The notes: generated by a model not told the origin, from the letters alone. A DNA stretch of 26,146 nt from CAYGZA01 sp964354135 (GCA_964354135.1 CAYGZA010000054.1:1-26146); one strand, 5' to 3'. Numbered from the stretch's first letter, positions 6,428 through 15,111 are shown. Numbers and translations are program-made.

Positions 6428-8224
6428 TCATGGAGGGGGCCGAATTTCGGCAATCTTTCCCTGAAGTCCCGAGATCCCTTCAGCATCTTGATACAGGGTA
6501 TTATGTACCTTGTAGTCCATTACAATTCCTGTAACCGCCACCAGGTCCCGGTAGCTTCCCGCTTCTCCTGCCAGCAGTCCCAGCTTCTCCCTGCATTTCC
6601 TTTGCTCCTCCTTGTAGTCCTGCGAGGGGAAATCCCCTGTTTCCCACCGCCAAGCCTTTCCGCTTCGGTGTTTGCGGTCGAGAATCCGAATGATCCCCAT
6701 CCGGTCCATCCTGTCCCGGACTACCTGGAAATACTGCTGGTTCCAGGTAGCGCCCCCTTCGACCATCGCCCAGAGCTTCTTGATCCGGTTGTTCGGGACG
6801 GCCTTGTTCTCCAGGGGATCTTCCCGAAGGCAAAACTCAGTGACCGCCAAAAAGGTCTCAACAAACTGGGCTGGGACCGAGACCTTGACCGCCGGAGCAG
6901 TCATTGCCACTGGGTCGAACGCTCGCAAATTGGCTATCCGTCCCGTCAAAGCCGAACCGAACTGCTGGCGAACCCACCAGGAATAGGTTCCCACCTTCAG
7001 GACCACAGGCTTGTGCTTGCCCTGGGACAACTTCCTCGGGTCAAAACCCTGCTCGGTAAAGGCGAGGATCTGACCGACCCGCTTGGCCCTCTTGCCTTCT
7101 CGGTCCTCCCACTCGCCCGAGAATCGGTTACTAGCCTTGATCCAGTCCAGGGTCTCCTGGGTCGTGGGGAACCGGCGATGCTCCCGCCAAAACGCCCGGA
7201 CGAAGGGCCGAACGTCCTCGTGGTTCCTCTGGAAGGCGTCGGCCGCTGGAGAGGCTATAGGTGGAATGACAAGCCGAACCGGTTTGGGAGGAGCTGGGGC
7301 AGCCAGCGGCGTTGGTGCTACGGGCGGCCTGGTCGGCTGCGCAGGTCTGGCTGCCTGGGACCTGTTCTTTAGTTTTTCGCCCTTACTTCTCTTCTCCTTT
7401 TGCACCAACGACTTCTTGTACTCCCCGAACCGCCTGACCTTCTTTTCGTCGATCACGTTTTCCAGGCGTCGGACTATGTATTCCACCTGATGGGCCTTCA
7501 CCACCGGGCACGCCTTGAACTTCTCCAACTGCGGGTAGTTCCAGGAGTCCGTCTCGTCTCGCTTGTGGCAGGGATACTTTGTGTTGAAGGGCAGTTTCGC
7601 CAGCCGCCCCGACTTCCCGCCGTGGGTGATCGTCCCCTTGACCTCAACGTCGCACAGGATGCCGAGTTGGAGAAAGAGCGCCTTGAGGGTCTCTTGAAGG
7701 TGGTCGGCGACCTCGTTGAATTCCCGGATCGACGTGTACCGGATCTTCAAGTACCCATTCTGGCCCCGGTTGGAGGCCCTGAAATACCCGGACGGGAAAA
7801 GCCTTTCCAGGACCGCCTTGGCCCGGCATTCATCGGTTTGCCAGGGGTGGTGGGCGTCGATGTCCAGGTACAGGAGTCCCAGGCCCGCTTTGCCTGACGT
7901 GTAGTACGTGGTCTCCTGCTCTTCGATGTGCTCATGGACGTGTTTCGGGCTGAAAATCCCCCGGATCACGTCCCGATACGGGTTGAATTCCTCGCCATCC
8001 TCGTAGCGGAGCCCTCTCTCACCCGCCTTGTGCCTGGCGTAAATCCGCCAATCTTCCTTGGTGATGAGGTGGAAGGGGCCGTTGTAGCCCTTGAGGCCGC
8101 AATCGAAAAGATTGATGAACGGCTGGAACGCCTCGAAAGAGTCCTGGGCAAGCTGAGAAACCTGTTTTCCTTCTCCTCTTGCGCCAGATTTGCTGTTCGG
8201 TATACTATCATACTTCGTAGACAT
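6428..8224 (-). CDS. Primase-polymerase-like protein (AEP superfamily) with C-terminal winged-helix region
   Basis: 598 residues. The N-terminal half shows the three AEP active-site signatures in order: LGLLYLDIDAHH (115-126, Asp121/Asp123 as metal ligands), FRASNRGQNGYLKIRY (148-163, the S/N-x-x-G-x-N-G position of the nucleotide-binding motif), and DVEVKG...GGKSGRLAKLPF (192-213), like the 'VEVFPK...LVKLP' third motif. A Lys-rich then Pro/Ala-rich linker (270-320) leads to a second region with a probable winged helix at ~480-527. This suggests DNA priming for a plasmid, phage or transposon, or a role in a conflict system. It is the first gene downstream of the transposase fusion on the same strand, 170 nt away. 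No clear ribosome site; TACAAT (complement of 8233-8238) is a possible -10. No helicase domain is fused or adjacent. Family call is from motifs only. Confidence 0.6.
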   Translation of the reverse strand: MSTKYDSIPNSKSGARGEGKQVSQLAQDSFEAFQPFINLFDCGLKGYNGPFHLITKEDWRIYARHKAGERGLRYEDGEEFNPYRDVIRGIFSPKHVHEHIEEQETTYYTSGKAGLGLLYLDIDAHHPWQTDECRAKAVLERLFPSGYFRASNRGQNGYLKIRYTSIREFNEVADHLQETLKALFLQLGILCDVEVKGTITHGGKSGRLAKLPFNTKYPCHKRDETDSWNYPQLEKFKACPVVKAHQVEYIVRRLENVIDEKKVRRFGEYKKSLVQKEKRSKGEKLKNRSQAARPAQPTRPPVAPTPLAAPAPPKPVRLVIPPIASPAADAFQRNHEDVRPFVRAFWREHRRFPTTQETLDWIKASNRFSGEWEDREGKRAKRVGQILAFTEQGFDPRKLSQGKHKPVVLKVGTYSWWVRQQFGSALTGRIANLRAFDPVAMTAPAVKVSVPAQFVETFLAVTEFCLREDPLENKAVPNNRIKKLWAMVEGGATWNQQYFQVVRDRMDRMGIIRILDRKHRSGKAWRWETGDFPSQDYKEEQRKCREKLGLLAGEAGSYRDLVAVTGIVMDYKVHNTLYQDAEGISGLQGKIAEIRPPP

Positions 8225-8285
8225 GACAACATATTGTAGTGCCTTCGCCGCATTTTTTGCGAGACGAAAACCTGTAGTATGCCTT

Positions 8286-8318
8286 GAGCCCCGGTTCCCG
8301 GATCGGGGCTCATTTTTT
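8286..8318 (+). terminator. Intrinsic terminator oriented against the surrounding genes
   Basis: GAGCCCCG (8286-8293) pairs exactly with CGGGGCTC (8304-8311) around a 10 nt loop and is followed by ATTTTTTG (8312-8319). This is a textbook plus-strand intrinsic terminator, yet no plus-strand gene lies upstream of it for 2 kb and both flanking genes are on the minus strand. It may stop antisense or read-through transcription into the transposase gene, or on the minus strand act as a leader stem for the primase-like gene. Confidence 0.6.
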
Positions 8319-8394
8319 GTCCGAGAATCGACCTTGGCAACCCATGTACCGTGTGGCCCTCCAACCGCCGCTTTCTGGCTCCTGGCGGCTGATG

Positions 8395-11127
8395 TTATTC
8401 GCCCAGGAATTCAAAGAGGTCCGTCTTGCCGGATAGAAGAAACCGCAGGAAGCTTCCTCCCTTTCTCCGTAGGGTCTGGTAAATGCTGAGGAAGACCAGG
8501 TAAACCTTGATTCCGTCCTTGGACATCAAACCGTCCAATAGCTTTCTGCGAGACACGACGAGTTTGACGGCATTCTCAGCGATGTTGTTGTTCCAGGGCA
8601 CACCGTCGTGGGACAGGAAGGTGAAAAGCCGCTCTCCGTACTTTCCGATCCTGTGCTGGTATCGCTGGGCAACCTGTGAGCCAAAGCACTGTTGTGCCAC
8701 CCACCGCCGGTATCGGTCTGCCTCTCTGACGAACCTCCCGAGATGTCGCTTGGCCAGCCCATAGCGGTCAATGCTCTCGATGATCGGCGTCATGACCGCC
8801 GTGAAACGGGTCGCCAACTCCTTGAGTTCCTCATCGAAGGGAACTTTCAGGAGGTCGTCATTGATGTCCCTCGTCAGATGCACGAGGCACTTCTGCTGTT
8901 GGCACGAGACCGAGTCGTAGACCCCGTAGAAGTCCGAAACGAGCACACCTGTGAACCCCTTCAGCACGTCATTCAAGAGGGTACCGTCTCTGCTCTCGTG
9001 GAAACGGTAGACGACTACCTCGGGGCCGGAGAACGCCCAGACGTAGCCTGTTGTGCCCTTGAACGTGATCTTGATCTTGATCTTGGTTTCATCCGCACAG
9101 ATCATCTTGCCCGCTCGTAGTCTCGCCAGTAGAAGGCTTTCCGTTACCTCGTGTAACCGGGCCAGAAACGTATGGGCCTTGTTGACCATCCCCACGCTGA
9201 ACGTGTATCCAAACACGTCATTGAGACTCGCCGTTACGGCCTCCAAGGATTGCTGGAGCGCCATGTGCTGGTAGACGGCCCAGCTTGCCACACCGTGGCC
9301 AAAGTTCGGCTGCCTGGTTGGATACTCCGGAGAGTAGCAGGTATGCCCACAAGAGCGACATGCATAACGGTCGCTTGAACGCCTGATGATCCACCGTTTT
9401 ACCCCTCCACGGAAGAACTTCAAATCTCTGACGGTCTTCACCTGGCGAGCGTGCTTGTAGCGGTTCATCGGGCCACGTCCGCACGTCGGGCAATTCTCGG
9501 GCGGGCTGCATTCCACGATCCTGTTTTCCTTCAAGGCTGCCCTGGAAGCCTGCTGCCTGCGGCGAACGCTTCTCCGCACGTTCTTGTCAGTTCGGAAGAA
9601 GACCTTTTGTTGCTGGTAATTGAAGTATGCACACTTGGTGATGGTCTCCATCACAGGAATGGCAAACGTCTTTCTGCTAAAGCTGTTCGCCGTGCTGTCG
9701 AAAAGGCCATCCGTTTCCGCAATCTCCGCTGGGCTGCCGCTTGGCACGTGCCCCAGGACGGCGAGGTGGTTGAAGACCGACATAACCGCCTGGCAATCCT
9801 CTCGGTTGTAGCGAAGGAGATCCTCCCTGCAACGCTCCTCGTTGGTCTTCTCCCATTTGCACCGACAGACGATGCTATCAACCCCAGATCGCACCGGGCC
9901 TTGCCACTCAAACCCGAGGAACCGGGCGATGTCCTTGAGGCCGTTGCTGTAAACGGGGAAGAACACGTTGGTGCGAATCGCTACATGAACATCGAAGAGT
10001 CGTTGGGCGGGATCGTGATCGGTCGCTCCATAACGCCGCTGCATCTCTCGGATGAAGTCCCTTTCGTAACGCCCGAAGTGGACCAGCACGTAGTCACTGA
10101 GTTCCGCCAACAGCCCCAAGAAGTCTTGCCACATGCCCTCCTGCTGCGACTCGTCGTCTGCCCAGAACTCGTGGGAAGTGGCGGTGCCGTTTCTCACGAC
10201 GACGACACCGATCAGGTAGAAGAACTCCCGCTCGGGAATGCCCTCGACATCAAAGAAGACCTTCACTGACGAGGTGGGCATTTCGGGCCGCTTGCGAACA
10301 TACGTCTTCTTGTCCCTGATCGCCATCGCCTGGAGCGGTTGAGAATGGCGTTTGGGCTGCTGGGAACTCCGCCCCATGGTCTTGGCCCGGAACGTGTAGG
10401 CAAGTTGGGTGACGGTGAAGATACCCCGTTTCTTCCAGGCTTCGATTTCCTTCGGGTGCAGCCCTCGAAGAAGGCTCAGATCGTCTCGATTCACGGCGTC
10501 CTGACGGCACCGGTCTCGGAATTCGCAGATGCCGCAATGGTCATTGAGGTACGTCGATGGTGGAGTCGGTGCCGCTACCAGGGCTTCCAGATCGTGAAGC
10601 ACGGCAGCCGACTCCTTCGCAAGGCGTGTGGGACCGCTGGCCCCGAGGAGTATGAGCCTAGTTTCCGAGAAATCGGGACCATGGATCATCTTGACACACG
10701 GCACGAGGATGGAGTGCCAATTCGAGATCGCTGCAATTGTTACGGCCGCCGTGAGCTTGCCGTCCTTGGAAAGCTTCTTGTTGGGGCAGAAAACGATAGG
10801 CAGGCATTGTGGCTTCCGAGTAGTACTCGATGCCGCACTCTCAATGGCTGAGAAGGTGATCGATCCCTGCTCGGAGTTGCAGGGAACGTTCAGAAACAGC
10901 CGATGGCGGTCCGCTAAGGCGGCCTCAAGAGACAGCGGGCTGGACGCAATCTCATTCGGGGAGAAGCGCTGAGCGAGCTGGGGGATCGCCTTCTGCCGGT
11001 AAGCTTCGGCCAACTCTCGTTCGAGCAGTTCGTAGTCGGTGACGGTCCCCGTCTCGCCGGTGCATTTCAAGAAAGCTTTGTATCGGCAACGGACAAACGC
11101 AGCCACAAGATCAAACGTCACTGGCAT
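8395..11127 (-). CDS. Fusion of TM0106/RecB-like nuclease with IS66 family DDE transposase
   Basis: 910 residues. Residues 1-270 resemble the RecB/Cas4-like TM0106 family: Cys14 after 'AAFVR' plus CGICEFRDRC (198-207) give the Cx(n)CxxCx5C set that binds an iron-sulphur cluster, followed by DDLSLLRGLHPKEI, an HhH-like segment. Residues 287-455 are an RNase H-fold exonuclease-like domain (DVEG Asp293/Glu295; LFDVHV Asp379; YNREDCQAV Asp444). Residues 495-910 are a full IS66 transposase: zinc-ribbon CPTC (546-549) and CRSC (590-593), catalytic Asp679 (ICADETK), Asp732 (LVSDFYG) and Glu851 (NNIAENAVK). The ATG at 11127 is chosen because GGAGG lies 8-9 nt upstream and it precedes the domain. No stop or frameshift breaks the join. 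I found no clear terminal inverted repeats in 8225-8394 or 11128-11394, and no tnpA/tnpB partner. The frame also opens upstream to 11295, judged noncoding. Confidence 0.85.
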   Translation of the reverse strand: MPVTFDLVAAFVRCRYKAFLKCTGETGTVTDYELLERELAEAYRQKAIPQLAQRFSPNEIASSPLSLEAALADRHRLFLNVPCNSEQGSITFSAIESAASSTTRKPQCLPIVFCPNKKLSKDGKLTAAVTIAAISNWHSILVPCVKMIHGPDFSETRLILLGASGPTRLAKESAAVLHDLEALVAAPTPPSTYLNDHCGICEFRDRCRQDAVNRDDLSLLRGLHPKEIEAWKKRGIFTVTQLAYTFRAKTMGRSSQQPKRHSQPLQAMAIRDKKTYVRKRPEMPTSSVKVFFDVEGIPEREFFYLIGVVVVRNGTATSHEFWADDESQQEGMWQDFLGLLAELSDYVLVHFGRYERDFIREMQRRYGATDHDPAQRLFDVHVAIRTNVFFPVYSNGLKDIARFLGFEWQGPVRSGVDSIVCRCKWEKTNEERCREDLLRYNREDCQAVMSVFNHLAVLGHVPSGSPAEIAETDGLFDSTANSFSRKTFAIPVMETITKCAYFNYQQQKVFFRTDKNVRRSVRRRQQASRAALKENRIVECSPPENCPTCGRGPMNRYKHARQVKTVRDLKFFRGGVKRWIIRRSSDRYACRSCGHTCYSPEYPTRQPNFGHGVASWAVYQHMALQQSLEAVTASLNDVFGYTFSVGMVNKAHTFLARLHEVTESLLLARLRAGKMICADETKIKIKITFKGTTGYVWAFSGPEVVVYRFHESRDGTLLNDVLKGFTGVLVSDFYGVYDSVSCQQQKCLVHLTRDINDDLLKVPFDEELKELATRFTAVMTPIIESIDRYGLAKRHLGRFVREADRYRRWVAQQCFGSQVAQRYQHRIGKYGERLFTFLSHDGVPWNNNIAENAVKLVVSRRKLLDGLMSKDGIKVYLVFLSIYQTLRRKGGSFLRFLLSGKTDLFEFLGE

Positions 11128-11394
11128 CTGATTGGCCTCCAAAGATGAGGGGGGAGCCGCCCTTCTTGCAGCGGTCTCCGCCGGGGCGGCGCACGGCGGC
11201 CATTCCCGGAGTCTAGTCCCGAGCCGAGATGTTTGACACGGCGGTGGCCGGAGGATGGGATTGCTACTGACGAGACCGGTGGAGTCGTTTTTCAAGCCAG
11301 AGGCGGCCAGCGACTCCTTGGAAACGGCCGACCGAGTATTTGCAGCGAGAAAAGGCTGAAAAGCCCATGCGTTCGGAGAGAGAAGCCCTTTTCG

Positions 11395-12069
11395 TCACGG
11401 CGTCACGTTCCAGACCTCCAGGAACCGCCATCCTCGACTCGTCTTCACCACGACGCCGCCGATGTCCCACATCTCCTGGCAGACCTGAGTGACCTTCTTC
11501 GGCACCGGCACCGGGCCGATCACCTCGTCGAGCATCGTGAACGGCTCCAGCCAGAGCTTGCCCGGCTCGATCTTTTTGACCGAGAAATGGTCTTCGATCT
11601 CGTCTTCATATTCGGCGGGAGCGTTGGCCGCCACGTAGTCGTCCAGCAGGTCGAGCAGGTCTTGGGCAGCGGGCAGATCCCTCGCCGCCTCTTTCGCTCG
11701 CTCCTGGGCAGCCTCCGTGTCCTTGACGTAACCCTTCTCGGCCAGCCACTTCGCCAGCTTCTTGGTGACCGTCCCCGCAGCTTTGAGGGTATCCTTGCCG
11801 CACATGACCTTGCGGGGCATGAAGTAGCCGAGGAACTCGCCATAGCCACCGGGAATCTCCTCGGGCCCGAAGGTGCCGCAGAACGTGCCTCCTTTTCCGG
11901 TGATTCGGTCGTATTCCTTCTGGTCGTGGCCGGGCCAGTAGGACTCAAGGTAGCTCTTGAAAAGAGAAATGATGCTCTGGTATTTCGAGAAGGTCGTCGG
12001 GCTGAGCCGCCCTTTCTGGTCGCTCAGGAACTCCTCGAACACCTCGGAGATCGTTTTCTTGGGCTTCAT
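11395..12069 (-). CDS. Hypothetical protein with integrase-N-like helical start
   Basis: 224 residues. Residues 5-40 (ISEVFEEFLSDQKGRLSPTT then KYQSIISLFKSYLE) resemble the SAM-like core-binding domain at the start of tyrosine recombinases, but no catalytic R-H-R-Y residues follow, so it is not a recombinase. Later segments KAAGTVTKKLAKWLAEKGYV, DLPAAQDLLDLLDDYVAANA and a terminal Trp-rich 'GWRFLEVWNVTP' are well conserved in hypothetical proteins I recall from several phyla. AGGAGG lies 9 nt before the ATG at 12069; a longer frame to 12141 is less likely. It sits 267 nt upstream of the transposase fusion. Role unknown; DNA binding is a guess. Confidence 0.72.
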   Translation of the reverse strand: MKPKKTISEVFEEFLSDQKGRLSPTTFSKYQSIISLFKSYLESYWPGHDQKEYDRITGKGGTFCGTFGPEEIPGGYGEFLGYFMPRKVMCGKDTLKAAGTVTKKLAKWLAEKGYVKDTEAAQERAKEAARDLPAAQDLLDLLDDYVAANAPAEYEDEIEDHFSVKKIEPGKLWLEPFTMLDEVIGPVPVPKKVTQVCQEMWDIGGVVVKTSRGWRFLEVWNVTP

Positions 12070-12174
12070 TCCGTGCTCCCTCCTATCGGCGTTCCCGTTC
12101 GGCCTCGCCATGTGCCTCGACCGCTGTTTCGTAGACGACAACTGCTGCCGTTCGATCCCAAGAGCGGCCTGGAG

Positions 12175-12579
12175 TCAGGCACCCCGGATCGGCACGGGAC
12201 GGCGCTGACCACCGCTGAGGTCTACCGCCACGTAGGTGACCTCCGCTTCGGTGAGGTGGACAATTTCGCCGTGGCGGTCGGCCTCCACATCGACGTGCAT
12301 CGTGATCGATGTCTTCCCGACCCTCACCAGTCTCGTCCAGAAGCTCACCGTGTCCCCGACGAAGACGGGGCAGTGAAACTCCACGCTGTTCATCGCCACC
12401 GAAACAATCGGCTGATCGGGCCAGCCCGCTTTGCGAACTTCGTGGCGTGCGCCGACGGCCCCGGCCTGGTCGATGTAGCTCAGGATCACGCCGCCGAAGA
12501 TCGTCCCGTAGGGGTTTGTGTCTCGGGGCATCATCACGACCTTGATCGCCAGGTATCGGTCACTGGGGTGGGCTTCCAT
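12175..12579 (-). CDS. Acyl-CoA thioesterase (hotdog fold, YciA/BFIT type)
   Basis: 134 residues with a single hotdog domain: NPYGTIFGGVILSYIDQAGA (22-41) carries the conserved Asn/Gly stretch and catalytic Asp38, followed by VAMNSVEFHCPVFVGDTVSF (61-80) and 'GKTSITMHVDVEA'. Such enzymes hydrolyse medium- and long-chain acyl-CoAs in the cytoplasm as hexamers. ATG at 12579 is used, with GAGGTGA a few bases upstream; a GTG directly before it (12582) would add one residue. Stand-alone on the minus strand, downstream of the propeller/MBL gene by 114 nt. Confidence 0.87.
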   Translation of the reverse strand: MEAHPSDRYLAIKVVMMPRDTNPYGTIFGGVILSYIDQAGAVGARHEVRKAGWPDQPIVSVAMNSVEFHCPVFVGDTVSFWTRLVRVGKTSITMHVDVEADRHGEIVHLTEAEVTYVAVDLSGGQRRPVPIRGA

Positions 12580-12625
12580 CACGTCGTCACCTCACGTCCT
12601 CTTCCGCTTCGTGCCCTTGTCGTCC

Positions 12626-12680
12626 TAGCAGCGGGCCGTGCGTTCCTCGCCTTTGCAGAAAGGAAAACCCGTCGCTGCTA
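12626..12680. repeat. Inverted repeat downstream of the propeller/MBL gene
   Basis: TAGCAGCGGG (12626-12635) is answered by CCCGTCGCTGCTA (12668-12680): eight paired bases TAGCAGCG/CGCTGCTA plus further G-C pairs across a 2 nt bulge, with a ~32 nt loop. It lies between the propeller/MBL stop and the thioesterase start. A minus-strand T-run is lacking, so it is not a classical terminator, but the location fits an mRNA 3' stem. Confidence 0.3.
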
Positions 12681-12693
12681 CCCGACTGGACAA

Positions 12694-14985
12694 CTACTTC
12701 CCTTTGGCCTCGGCCTTGCGCACAGCATCTTCGCTCACCCGGAGAATGTCCTGCCAATAGTCCATGGCGTTGTCCCGAGCATCATGGCCGCTGATGACGA
12801 TCTGTGGCTGCAACGGCAAGATCTGCTCCCGGAGGATTCTGATCACCGTGCGGGCCTTCGGCAGGTCGCCCCAACAGCGATCAAGGATATGACTTGTTCC
12901 GTGGAAAGCAATGTCGCCGGTGAGGATTGCCCGCTTGCCCGCCAAATCCATGACGTAGACTACCGTGTCGAAACTATGCCCGGGTGCGAAGATCGCCTGG
13001 ATGTCGATGCCCGCCAGCGTAAGACGAGCGGTGTCGCCCGGTCGAGCCAGCGGCAAGGGCATGTCGATAGCGCAGGGAACCCAAATGCCGTAGTGGTTCA
13101 TCGTCGGGATCATCCAGGTGGCGGGGAACGCAGCAGGAGCGGGGGCAACGACCTTGGCTCCCAGGCTTCGCCACAAATAGGCTGCCCCTACGTGGTCCCC
13201 GTGCGTATGACTCAACAGCACATAATGGATCTGGCGGGGATCAACGCCTGCGGACTTGATCCGCTCCCAGGTGTCGGCAATCGCCGAGGTTCCGCCCGTG
13301 TCCACGAGGATGCCGCCCTGGGGCGTTTTGATCAGCCAGATGTCGCCGACGTAGGCGTGTTCCGGGCCGACACGCCCAACACGGTAGATCGGCACCCCGT
13401 CGAAAACCGGCTTGATCGGCTTGGTCAAGGGCTGGGGCTTTAGGACAGGGATCGCCGTATGCCAGACGGCCTTGCCGTCCGCATCCACTCGCCAGACCTC
13501 GCCCTTCTGTGTCCCGGCCACCGCAAACCGGCCATCGGCACTCCATCGCAGCCGAGCCGGGCCGCCGACCTCGATTGTTGCCTGCACCGTGCCATCGCAG
13601 CGGATCAAGTACAGCCGCCCATCCCAGCACGAAACAAGCACCCCGTTACCGCCCGGATGGACGGCGAAATCGCCCAGTCCATCCGGGAAGCGCCAGGACT
13701 TAGACCACTGCTTACCTGCCAGATCGAAGACGAGAATCTTGTCGGCCTGCTCGTCGGCCGGTAGCCAGGGGCAACCGGCAAGGCCCCGGGCAAACCAGTT
13801 CATCGGAACGCACCAGGCCAGGTTGCCGTCCGAAGACAAGTGAACGTCAAAAAGCCCGCTCTGCGGGATGGCCGAGCGAGCCATTTCCTCACCGTCCTCG
13901 CCGAAGACTCGCAGCCACCCTTTCTGGCGAGGGCAGAACCAGATGGGATGCCTCGGGCTCCAATTCGGATGAATCCGCTCCTGACCGATCCGTGCATATC
14001 CGCCGTACTCGGTGCAAGCCACCCGGCCCCCCTTGCCGCTGATGGCCACGGACATCGCCGCCCGAAACGGCACCATCGCCAACGGTCGGACATGGAAATC
14101 CTCGGCCAGCGGGCGAAACTCGTCAGTCGGCTCAGGGGGAAGTGGAACGGCGGGCTCTGGGGAGATTGGCTCTGCTTTCCAGCGCACCATCCCGCTCCGG
14201 TTGTCCATCGCTGCCAAGGTTACCCCGGGTGATTCGAAGCTGGGAACGCCCTGAACCTGAGCCTTCCGGTTATCCACAGCAAGGAAACCGCAAACCAACA
14301 AGGAGCCGCCTGAACGGGCCGTCATACGCCAGGCCCGTTGCCCGAGGCCGAGATCACGCCGCCAATCGCCGGGCTTCTCTTTCGCCTTTTCGTCGGTAAG
14401 CAGCGGGGCGGTAAACAGACTGCGGTGAGTCGCCACGAGCATGTCTCCCAGAAGGCTGGGCATCCACCCCGTCCGCCAGTCCCCGCTGCCGTAACGCATC
14501 CACGCCAACTCCCACGCCGCATCCGATGCGTAGATCGGCACGTCCTTCTCTCCGTCAAAGAAGGCGAACGTGGGGTTGGGCATGGTGAAACGTGAGTAGG
14601 CCAGGCCGACGGCGAGGCGTTTCCCCTGGGGCAGGAATGCTACCTGCCAGGGAGCCCAGGGATCGAGGTATCGCCCCCAGAGAACCTGGCCGTCATGCGC
14701 CAGTAGCCAGAAGTTGCGGTCGTGGCGGAAGGCCATGGTCGCCACAGCCACTTGGCGACTATCGGGGCTGATCTGCACCGCAGCAATGCTCTGCGGCAGG
14801 AGAAACCTGTCTTGCTGTAACGGCTTGGGAACACGGCTTGATGGCTGCGGTTGACCGATGATTCGATCCTCGCCACGGGCGGTATGGCTCAAAGCAAAAA
14901 GCACCATCAGCAGTGCCCCTGCAACCCGGATCATTCTCCACGGGCGAGCCCATTCATCACACGGCGATCCGTTGTACAGGGCCAT
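12694..14985 (-). CDS. Secreted WD40/PQQ-like beta-propeller fused to metallo-beta-lactamase-fold hydrolase
   Basis: 763 residues. A hydrophobic signal stretch (about 18-36, MIRVAGALLMVLFALSHTA) is preceded by a polar N-tail. Residues ~60-510 contain propeller-type blades with phrases such as VQISPDSRQVAVAT, DVHLSSDGNLAW, FAVHPGGNGVLVS, LRWSADGRFAVAG and WRVDADGKAVW. Residues ~525-763 are an MBL hydrolase: ILVDTGG, SHTHGDH (592-598; His593, His595, Asp597, His598), FAPGHSFDT, AILTGDIAF and VISGHDA give the full di-metal set. The order propeller-then-MBL in one exported chain is unusual. AGGAGG is 9 nt before ATG 14985; the ATG at 14934 would begin right at the signal peptide and is the alternative. 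Substrate unknown. Stop is TAG. Confidence 0.85.
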   Translation of the reverse strand: MALYNGSPCDEWARPWRMIRVAGALLMVLFALSHTARGEDRIIGQPQPSSRVPKPLQQDRFLLPQSIAAVQISPDSRQVAVATMAFRHDRNFWLLAHDGQVLWGRYLDPWAPWQVAFLPQGKRLAVGLAYSRFTMPNPTFAFFDGEKDVPIYASDAAWELAWMRYGSGDWRTGWMPSLLGDMLVATHRSLFTAPLLTDEKAKEKPGDWRRDLGLGQRAWRMTARSGGSLLVCGFLAVDNRKAQVQGVPSFESPGVTLAAMDNRSGMVRWKAEPISPEPAVPLPPEPTDEFRPLAEDFHVRPLAMVPFRAAMSVAISGKGGRVACTEYGGYARIGQERIHPNWSPRHPIWFCPRQKGWLRVFGEDGEEMARSAIPQSGLFDVHLSSDGNLAWCVPMNWFARGLAGCPWLPADEQADKILVFDLAGKQWSKSWRFPDGLGDFAVHPGGNGVLVSCWDGRLYLIRCDGTVQATIEVGGPARLRWSADGRFAVAGTQKGEVWRVDADGKAVWHTAIPVLKPQPLTKPIKPVFDGVPIYRVGRVGPEHAYVGDIWLIKTPQGGILVDTGGTSAIADTWERIKSAGVDPRQIHYVLLSHTHGDHVGAAYLWRSLGAKVVAPAPAAFPATWMIPTMNHYGIWVPCAIDMPLPLARPGDTARLTLAGIDIQAIFAPGHSFDTVVYVMDLAGKRAILTGDIAFHGTSHILDRCWGDLPKARTVIRILREQILPLQPQIVISGHDARDNAMDYWQDILRVSEDAVRKAEAKGK

Positions 14986-15111
14986 AGTTCCACTCCTCCT
15001 ATGCCACGTTCTTCTCGATCTCGATGGCCGACAGGTCAGCAGTGAAGTGGAAGCAATCCACAAACCACCGGTGCTCATGGTGCTTCTTCAGACCTCAGCC
15101 GTCAGTGGCCT

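Noticed and set aside
5428..6486. Minus-strand open frame of ~350 codons
   Set aside because: Antisense to the GlsB/YeaQ-like and VOC genes and rich in Pro/Arg/Thr; typical GC-driven shadow.
8225..11394. Terminal inverted repeats and target duplication for the transposase element
   Set aside because: By eye I compared the flanks 8225-8394 and 11128-11394 and found only short GC-rich coincidences, nothing like a 15-25 bp terminal repeat. The ends remain undefined.
11233..13443. Very long plus-strand open frame (over 700 codons)
   Set aside because: It lies antisense to the 224-residue protein, the thioesterase and the propeller/MBL gene, all of which have recognisable domains and ribosome sites. 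Its translation is Arg/His/Pro-rich with no domain.
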